Source: Notamacropus eugenii (taxonomy: Eukaryota; Chordata; Mammalia; Diprotodontia; Macropodidae). From it: a stretch of DNA of 64,000 bases. The position numbers and the translations under genes were made by a program. The notes under the pieces were generated by a model that searched no databases, had not been told where the DNA came from, and saw only the letters and a program-made list of their open reading frames with translations. Below are positions 56,545-64,000 of this stretch, one piece after another. The stretch spans positions 317,501-381,500 of the forward strand of contig NC_092878.1 in the NCBI RefSeq assembly GCF_028372415.1, given 5' to 3'. Each line of letters starts with the position of its first letter. Within the stretch, counting starts at the first letter, position 1.

Positions 56545-57290
56545 TGAAGAACATGCTAGGTTTATATTGGAGTTGGGTGAAATGGTAGGTAGCATGCTTA
56601 TTATATTTGCAGATTATACAAAACTAGAAGAGACAGTTACCACTAGTTGACATTCAGGATTCAAAAATATCTCAGCAAGCTAGAACACTGGGCTAAATTT
56701 AACAAGATGAAATGTAAGAGGATAAATGTAAAAAGTCTTACATATCCAAAAGAATTTTGCAAGTATAAGAAGAGGATATGTGGCTAGATGGCAGTTTTTC
56801 TGGAAAAGATCTGGGGGTTTTAGTGGATTGCTAGGTCAGTATGAGTCAAGAGTGGGATATGGCAGCCAAATAAGCTAAGGAGAGCTTTGCTTGCCTTAGG
56901 AAAGGAAAGCATGGTGTCCAGGATTACAGAGTTGTCAATTTTGCCCAGATCAGACCACATCTGATGTACTTAGTTCTATGTACCATATTTTAGGAATGAC
57001 ATTAATAAGCTGGAGGGAATCTAAGAAGGTATCTAAGATGGTAAGAGCCTTGAGTTTATGTTATGCCAGTAGTTGAGGAAACTGGAAATTTTTTATTGTA
57101 GAAGATTAGGAAGGGTAATTGTCTTCAAGTATTTAATGGATTGTTTTAGGGAAAGAAGATTATACTTGATCTAACTGGCCCCACAGGGCTGAAGGAAGAA
57201 CAGTGGGTGAAAATAGGCAGATTTTGGCTTGATAACAATTAGAACTGTCCAAAATTGGAAAGGGCTGGTGGGTTTCCCCCTCAGCCAATT
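56545..57290 (+). repeat. L3/CR1 LINE 3' region
   Basis: The order of phrases follows CR1-clade 3' sequences: ATTTGCAGATTATACAAAAC, CACTGGGCTAAATTTAACAA, GATGAAATGTAAGAGGATAA, GATCTGGGGGTTTTAGTGG, CAGACCACATCTGATGTAC, TTCTATGTACCATATTTTAG, CTTCAAGTATTTAATGGA. The coding is destroyed. It lies inside antisense L2 sequence. Confidence 0.8.
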
Positions 57291-57544
57291 AGAGGATGAA
57301 AAAATAGGTCACATACCACCCTCTTTGATAGCCAGTCTTCAGGGTGTCTCCAACACAACCACACCTATCCTTAGTCTCCAATATGTTCTTATTTAGTCCA
57401 TTTCCTCTGGTGGGCAAGTTCCCTGCCTTCCCTTACAGTAGATGACTAAATTAACTGCAGTCCATAGCACCTGGGAAGATGTCTTTGGGAAAATCCCAAT
57501 TCTGCAGTGTCATCATCATCCTTCAGGGCAATGACCAATGGATA

Positions 57545-58985
57545 AGAGCTCTACCTCCCTTTCTGCTAAGCACTAGGGATAAAAAGAAAACCCAAACCAG
57601 TTCCTTGCTTGCAAAAACCTTATGTTCTAATGGGAGAAATGGAAATAATTAGGTATGTATCAGATATATACACAGTTGGAGAAATAATCCAACAAGGGGA
57701 AGGCCCTAGCACCTAGGAGGTGGGGGGGGGGCAGCGAAAAGGGAAGACCTCTTGTAGAAGGTAATATTTGAGCTGTCTTAAAGAGGATGTGTCATATTTC
57801 AAGGAAGAGTAAGTAAGCCAGTATGAATCTTGTAGAGTATGTGAGAGAGAATAGTAAGAACTGCAAAGGTAGAAGGGGCCAGGTTAGGAAGTTTTAAATG
57901 TCAGTTTATATTTGATCCTGGAGGAAATAAAGAACCACTTGATGCTCACTGAAGGGAGGAGGAAAAGTGATTTGATTCCAGAAACCAAGATTCCAGAGTG
58001 CCCATAATAAAGTATGCTACAATACCTTCTTTTCAGAGAGGTGTTGGAATCATGCAGAACGAGACATATGTTTTTGGACGTGGCTAACACAGGAATTTAT
58101 TTTGCTTGACCATGCATATTTGTTAAAAGGGTTTTCTTTTTGTTCAGTTGGGGGTGGAGGAGAGAAGGGAGGAAGATAAAAACAAGTGCTTAGTAATTGA
58201 AAATAACTAAATTGAATCTTTTAAAAAAGAAAGTTATTTTAATAGTCCAGGTAAGAGTCTGAATCAGGAGAGTGGGTATGTATATGAGTGGAGAGAAGGA
58301 AATGTATAAAAGAGACGAAGGTGAAATGATACGATTTGTTGAGGGATTGGATATATAGAGTGAGTGATAATGAGGATTTAGGATTAGGGTCAGAGTTAGT
58401 GAGGAGTTAAGTATGACACTAAAGTTTGTGAGCTTGGGAAACTGTGAAGATTGGTGGTGCCCTTGACAATAACAGGGAAGTTTGGAGGAGGAAAGATAAT
58501 GAGTTCTATTTGGACATGTTGAGTTTGTGGTGCTTTACGGGACATCCAATTTGAAATGTCTAGCGGGTAGTTAGAGATGCATGACTGTAGCTCAGCAAAG
58601 AGTGTACGGCAGGATATATAAATCTGGGAATAATCTGCATGTAGGAGCAAATGAGACCATCAAGTGAAACAGTATAAAGCAAAAAGAAAAGAGAGCTCAG
58701 TGTGAAGCCTTCGGTAACATCCAATGAGTGTGAAATGGATGAAAACCAGGAAAGGGACCTTGGAGGCAGAAGATGGGAGAACTGTGTCATAAAACCTAGA
58801 GAGGACAGAGTATGGAGGAGAAGGTGATCCAGACTGTCAAATGATTCAGAGAGGTCAAGAAAGATAAGAATCAACAAAAGGCCATTAGAGTTATAAATGA
58901 AGTTATTCATGGATTTTTGGAAAGAGAGTTTAGAAGAGAATTAGAGGAGAGTTAGTGCACTCAATGTAAACAGTTTTCTCAAGGA
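57545..58985 (-). repeat. L2 LINE: RT end and 3' region
   Basis: From the right: decayed RT (58,560-58,910 has FLDLSESFDSLDHLLLHTLS and FTLSSLFFLLYTVSLDGLI), then HADYSQIYIS (catalytic YADD replaced) and LDISNWMSRKAPQTQHVQIE at 58,400-58,640, then 3' phrases down to GCTAAGCACTAGGGATAAAA near 57,570. At least three frame changes. Confidence 0.85.
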
Positions 58986-59054
58986 GGTTAGCTGTGAAGG
59001 AAAGGAAAGATCACAGGATAGACCGGAATAGATCACAGATATTATTACATTTCT

Positions 59055-59470
59055 TTCTCCCCAAATTCGTTCTTCTTCCAAATGTCCCTATTTCTGTCAA
59101 AGGCACAACCATTCTTCCAGTCTCACGGGTTTGTAATCTGTGTCATTCTCAATTCTTTATTTTTCCTTACCTTGTATCTAATAAGTCATTAAATCTTGCC
59201 TCTTGTACCTGAACATCTCTCATATCCTATCTCTTTTTTTCTACTCATACAGCCACCACCTTAATTCAGGTTCTCACTGTTCAATTAATCCAATGCCTAG
59301 ATTATTGTAATGGCCTTCCAATCGGTCTCTCTGCCTCAAGACGTTCTCCTTTCCAAAGTATCTTTCACGTGGCTATCAAAGTGATTTTCCTAAACCTCAA
59401 GTCTGATCATGTCACTTCCTTACTTCGTAAACTTCAGTGGTTCCCTTTTGAATCTAGAATCAAATATTAT
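59055..59470 (+). repeat. L2 LINE piece
   Basis: TCATTCTCAATTCTTTATTT, TACAGCCACCACCTTAATTC, GCCTAGATTATTGTAATGGC, GTGATTTTCCTAAACC, TCTGATCATGTCACTTCC: a sense-oriented L2, back-to-back with the minus-strand L2 to its left. Confidence 0.8.
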
Positions 59471-59474
59471 TTCA

Positions 59475-60250
59475 CTAAAAAAATTCTTTTTGCCAATTAT
59501 CAAGTATAAATATTTTCTGCTTCTTCCCAACTGAACCACAAAAAAGTAAAATAAAATCTTCATAATAAATAAACATTATAAAATGTATACCTCGTTGTAA
59601 GTCTGCAGTTCTCTGGAATTATGACTTGTCATTGCATTGATCAGAGTTCTTTACAAGGTTGTTATTGTATAAATTTCTCTCCTAGTTCTCCTCACTTTAC
59701 TCTGTATCAGTTCATAGAGTTCCTATCACCAATTTCTAGTTTCCTCTGAAACTTTCCATTTTGCCATTTCTTACAGCACACTAATATTCCATTCCATCCA
59801 TATGCCACTTAACCATTCTCCAATAATGCTTTGGTTTCCAAACTTTTTTTGCTTCTATAAAAAAGGGCCATCATATATGTTTCTGTACTTTTCCTCTTCA
59901 TCTAGGTATATGCCTAGAAGTATAGGTATGGACGGGTCAAAGGGTATGCATCGTTTAGTCATTTGGGGGTCATAATTCCAAATTGCTTTCCATAGTGTCT
60001 GGACCAATTCAGAGCTCTGAGAAGAGTGCATTGGTGTGTCCATTTCCCCAAAGCCTCTCTAACATTTGTCATTTTCCTTGTTTGTTTCTTTGTATCCATC
60101 TGATGGTTATGAGGTGGACTTTCAGGTTTGCTCTTGTTTGTATTTCTCTAGTAGTGATTTGGATCATTTTTTCCATCTAGTTGTTGATAGTTTAAATTTC
60201 TTGCTTTGAAAACTATTTATATCCTTTGATCATTTTTTCATTTTTTTCTC
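59475..60250 (-). repeat. L1 3' end
   Basis: Antisense L1 landmarks: ACAGCACACTAATATTCCAT, ATAGGTATGGACGGGTCAAA, ATTCCAAATTGCTTTCC, TCTCTAACATTTGTCATTTT, TATTTCTCTAGTAGTGATTT, TTTATATCCTTTGATC. Confidence 0.85.
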
Positions 60251-61776
60251 ATCCTTTAAAATTCTTTTATGTATTCATAATATACATACTTAGTACAGTA
60301 ATACATGTAAATAAGTTATAAACAAATATACAGATATTGAAGGTGTGCACTCTTTTTTTTTTTTTTTTGCTGGTAAGAGTTTGTGATTAATAACAGCATG
60401 GGACTGTTGTACTAAGCCATGGTGCGTCTTATCAGGCATTAGTAAATGGCTATTGAATGAAAAAAATAGGTACAGGGCATCCTCCAAACAGAAAGCCCCA
60501 TGGGACATTTTCATTGTTTCAGTAACTTTCTGTTGCCGGGACCCAGTACTCATGTAGGGTTAGGGTTAGTTTTTCCTCTGAAAACTGAGATGTTGTGATC
60601 ATGGTCTTTCCTTTTTATATCTCCTACACAACACAATATATTCACAATAAAATACAAGACTACTGTAGAGTATGGAATTTTGGGGGATAGGGTGGGTGGG
60701 TGGGGGAGGATGCAAACTAGAAACAAAATCCCTTCTTAAACTGTTCTACTTAATTAATCTAGTTCATTAAAAAGTCTCCCTAACTACGCCGCTATAGTTT
60801 TTATCCCCAGGTCAGCTGATACATTCTTGTAGCCTTTATCTTTTTTTTTCGTTGGATCCAAAATCCATCACTAGGTTCTAGGTAAAAAATATTCTTTCTA
60901 AAGTCAGTCAAGCTTCAATTTAGTGATTCTAGTCTCTGTTGTATTCCTGAAGCAAAGTCCTTTCCATTTAAATTTTTGAGACTTTACTATTTCATTCAAG
61001 CTGAAAATTAGTAGAAGCATTCATTTATATCTTGAGTAGTAATAACTTCTTGACCCTCCATTCCTACAGTGACAGTCTGGTGTGGGTTGTGTTCCCTTGT
61101 TAATGATGCAGAATGTACCTAGTTCGTTATCCTGTTTTCTGATATCTACATAAAATCAGCAGGGCTTAGGAGTGTAGCATACATTTTGGCTACCACATGG
61201 TGCTACCTTTAAGCTACCAGACCAACAGCTTCATTAGGGGGATATTTAATGTTTATTTGCTGCCTTTCCTGAAACTTTAAGGATCCCTACTGCTCACAGA
61301 GTGTTTGCCAACTAGCTTGAATTGCTTTCCATCCCACCACTCTGAACTCACTGAATTTATGGTGCCTGGGGTACTTGCCCCAGGTTAAAAATATATTTAG
61401 GAGTATGACATCCAGATGCTATGAAATCTCTCATCTTTGCTCTAGAACATCTAGCCAGAATTTGGAAACCAGGCTTTCGATTGACTGATTTCATTCATAC
61501 ACTCAATTCATTTTTTAAAAAGGCCACATGATTTGTCAAAATATGGTTAAGTAAAATTAAGAAAGCTGGCACATGGTAAAAGAAAAGAAGTTGTTTCATC
61601 CCCTCATCTTTCCCTCTGATGATTCAGACCTCTGCTCAGAGTATGAGAAGGATTAGGAAGAAATCAATGCATGTTTATGACTTGCTTAGATTGATTTATA
61701 AACAACTGAATAAAAAGACAGGATAATATTTGGGAATGATCTCCCACTTGGTCTAATCATGGCTAGGGATTTTACA
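60251..61776. other. No gene or clear repeat
   Basis: A 20-base T run sits at about 60,351-60,370. AGGGTTAGGGTTAG at about 60,557 is a two-unit telomere-like motif. Nothing else recognised. Confidence 0.5.
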
Positions 61777-61780
61777 GTAG

Positions 61781-62872
61781 TGTTAGAAATGAGCCCGTTT
61801 AACAAGCCCCCAACAGGGAGAAACATGCTCACCTTAAATAAAGAACAATACCTGTTGTGAAATCAGGAAAGCCTTTATTAATCTTTACATCCATTCCCCC
61901 TGAATGGATGGGTAGCATTCCCCAGTAAGGTTACAGGATGACTTCTCTGTCTTTTCTTCTCACTTAACATCTCACTGAAACAGCCCAGGACTATGAACTC
62001 AAGAACCTTGGAAATAACAGGATCCACAAAACCACCAGACCTGCTTCTAGCTCAGCCTCTGTAGACAACAGTGAGGGGAGAAATCACTGCTCTCCCCTTC
62101 AACAACAACCACTGACCAACTGCCATGAACAGGGAGATGGGAACAAGAGCCCTGGTAGAGGTTGCACTCCCCCTAACCCTCTCCAGACCTCTGACCCTGT
62201 TTCCAGCCCAGCCCTCAGTTATCAAAGGAAGTGGCTTTTGTGAAAGAGGCGCTGGCCCTCCTCACCAACTGCTACCCATAGGGCAGATAAGCCAGCCTAC
62301 CTAAAGCAACACCCTCAGGGAGAGATAGGAGGCAGTGTGCACCAGGCAAGTCAAACCACCATCACCTTGACCAGGGGCAGCTAGGTGGTGCAGTGGATAG
62401 AGTACTAGTGCAGGAGTCAGGAGGACCTGAGTTCAAATCTCACCTCAGACACTTAACACTCATTAGCTATGTGACCTTCGGCAAGTCACTTAACCCCGAT
62501 TGCCTCATCCAGTCATCCTGATGAATATCTGGTCACTGGATTCAGACGGCCCTGGAAGAGAAGTGAGGCTGGTGAACTGCACAGCCCTCTCTCACTCAAA
62601 AAAACAAAGCCAAGTGCAAGTCATGTCATTATTTCTCCGAGGGCACGGTCTTCTTTAGCAACGAAGGACGAACACACACACAGGACAGCTACAACACTTT
62701 GGATCTCCCACTGTCCCTTGGCCATGTGACTCCATGTTCTCTTCTCTGATAGGCCCTTCCTCACACAGTTCCTTGGGCCTGCGCATTACTTTCTGACCTC
62801 TAACCTGTCCATGCTAGGTCACAACCCTTATCACCTAGGAATATGGACAACAGAACTTTCTTACTTCCCACA
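61781..62872 (-). mobile_element. Solitary LTR of an endogenous retrovirus, split by a SINE
   Basis: The plus strand runs from TGTTAGAAATGAGCCC to CTTACTTCCCACA, i.e. TG...CA ends, flanked by the 4-bp duplication GTAG at 61,777-61,780 and 62,873-62,876. The poly(A) signal AATAAA is on the minus strand (near 61,875), fixing orientation. Without the SINE it is about 780 bp. No internal retroviral sequence is present, so it looks like the product of LTR-LTR recombination. A 4-bp duplication is usual for gammaretrovirus-like (class I) elements; family not named. It is older than the SINE it contains. Confidence 0.75.
62374..62682 (+). repeat. tRNA-derived marsupial SINE, full length, inside the LTR
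   Basis: GGGGCAGCTAGGTGGTGCAG head, GAGTTCAAATCTCACCTCAG, TGTGACCTTCGGCAAGTCAC, CAGTCATCCTGATGAATATC, GTGAACTGCACAGCCCTC, CAAGTGCAAGTCATGTCATT, and an ACACACAC tail. Flanking duplication not resolved by eye. Confidence 0.9.
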
Positions 62873-62876
62873 GTAG

Positions 62877-63640
62877 TAACTTAGTCTCATTCAGTCTTGA
62901 TCCAATCTGGTCTCAGGCTGGTGGTCTGTTTTACTTTCTAAGTGCTTTGGTCCTAGTCTCCACTTTGGTTCTCCACTGTGACTACAATATGTCTCCAGGA
63001 CATGACCCAGATCAACCACAGAGCTCCCAACTTGGGCTGCAACTGCAGCAGCTTATTGGTGGTAAGAGTCAAAATCAGGAAGCAGTTTGTTCTATGTGCC
63101 CCACCTGCCCCAGCAAGTACACCCATACTTACTAGTCTGTCTACTCCTGTCCACATGGAAAGAATGGCAGAAGTCTCTTCAAAAGCAAAGAAGAAACTTG
63201 AAGACGTTGGGAAATGTACGCCTGATTTCATCTCTTTCTCCCTTTCCATTGTCTCAGTACTTTCTTCTCCTTAGCCAACTTCCAAGGGGTATCAGAAGTA
63301 CATTTCTCTAAAATACCATTCTTTCTTCTCTGTTCTCTCTTATGGAGTCTGTTCTCCTTCCCTGCTGCCATACAGTTAGTAAGGCAGACTTGGAAATCAT
63401 GGGCAAACCAGAAATTTAACTTAACAAGAAGAGGGTTGGCATATATCATAGGTCTGGGCAAATAGGAGGTGGTGGGTGGGATGAGGCATTCATGAAGCCA
63501 GCTAAGTCAGGGAAGTACAATCAAATACTTGGGTACAGAGGGAGAGCACCTAAGCCCAGGGAAGTCAGTTAAGGCAAGAAGAAATGGGGAGAAGAGATCC
63601 AAAGTCCAAGGTAAATTGAGAGGTGGGAATCAGAAACTCA
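62877..63640. other. No gene recognised; weak coding-like patch
   Basis: Around 62,980-63,230 the plus strand has open frames of 62-98 codons. One includes TPVHMERMAEVSSKAKKKLE, which looks protein-like (charged helix) but matches nothing I can name. It could be a decayed retrocopy. Low support. Confidence 0.2.
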
Positions 63641-63649
63641 GGTTAGGAG

Positions 63650-63975
63650 ATTCAGTGGGCCTGAGCTATTAAGTATGTCCAAAATGCTGCTAATATAAAT
63701 ATAAGCAGAAAGTCTCTGCCCTGAGGGTGCTTACATGCTAATGGGGGAAGACAATACACAAAAGGGAGCTGCAAAGCTGAGAGTGGAATGGAAAGGGGGC
63801 AGATGGAAAGAGAAAGGATAGTTTGGGGATTTGGGGAAGGCAAGGCAGTTGGGGTTAAGCGACTTGCCCAAGGTCACACAGTTAGGAAGTATCAAATGTC
63901 TGAAGCTGGATTTGAACTCAGGCCCTCCTGATTCCAGGGCCTGTGCTCTATTCACTGTTCCACCTAGCTGCCCCA
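63650..63975 (-). repeat. L2 piece followed by tRNA-derived SINE head
   Basis: 63,690-63,780 has antisense L2 words (CTCTGCCCTGAGGGTGCTTA, ATGGGGGAAGACAATACA). 63,849-63,975 is the antisense SINE head: TTGGGGTTAAGCGACTTGCC, GGATTTGAACTCAGGCC, CTAGCTGCCCC. Confidence 0.8.
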
Positions 63976-64000
63976 AGGGGATGATTTTGAAGACCAGACA

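Noticed and set aside
5510-60570. Telomere-like motifs (CCTTAACCCTAACC near 5,515; AGGGTTAGGGTTAG near 60,557)
   Set aside because: Only two units each, so chance or trivial; not evidence of a telomeric fusion.
45282-62682. tRNA genes at the SINE heads
   Set aside because: The tRNA-like parts are short, unable to form a full cloverleaf, and continue into SINE bodies.

Overview
The window reads as nuclear DNA from a marsupial. The interspersed repeats are marsupial in type: L1 elements with a coiled-coil ORF1, ORF1-only (HAL1-like) L1 relatives, tRNA-derived marsupial SINEs, and many old MIR, L2 and L3/CR1 pieces. The one well-preserved gene is ARPP19. The species cannot be fixed from the sequence alone. 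Nothing resembles a bacterial or viral gene system. Most long open frames are chance frames or lie inside repeats.

Layout. Positions 1-18,000 are comparatively GC-rich and carry decayed immune-receptor fragments among old repeats. A broken MHC class I gene (plus strand, about 2,225-4,110) keeps the alpha-3, transmembrane and three cytoplasmic exons and a polyadenylation signal. It lacks leader, alpha-1 and alpha-2, and a LINE reverse-transcriptase fragment lies where those exons would be expected. About 7 kb downstream (10,690-11,510) is a probable relic of a leukocyte-receptor-complex (LRC) type Ig receptor: a decayed Ig exon, a possible stalk exon, a transmembrane exon with a stop, and a polyadenylation signal.

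Positions 18,000-27,500 are a LINE stack. A HAL1-like element is split by a second, full-length HAL1-like element flanked by a perfect 15-bp target-site duplication. A partial L1 in the opposite orientation follows. Positions 27,500-44,400 are AT-rich and gene-poor, with old L1, HAL1, MIR and hAT pieces. They include a recent rearrangement at 39.6-43.3 kb: a 283-bp inverted copy taken from 2.5 kb away, next to a 252-bp direct duplication, both inside a HAL1 3' end.

Positions 44,450-50,303 hold the last two coding exons of ARPP19 (plus strand), which encodes an inhibitor of PP2A-B55 acting downstream of Greatwall kinase. The first exon was not found. A repeat-poor stretch after the stop, to about 54.9 kb, probably holds the long 3' UTR and downstream flank. 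From 55 to 64 kb there are antisense L2 with an L3/CR1 element inside it, an L1 3' end, a solitary LTR split by a SINE, and more SINE pieces.

The genes do not form a pathway. ARPP19 is the only gene that looks functional. The class I and LRC-like pieces are relics and may mark a former immune-gene cluster beside ARPP19.
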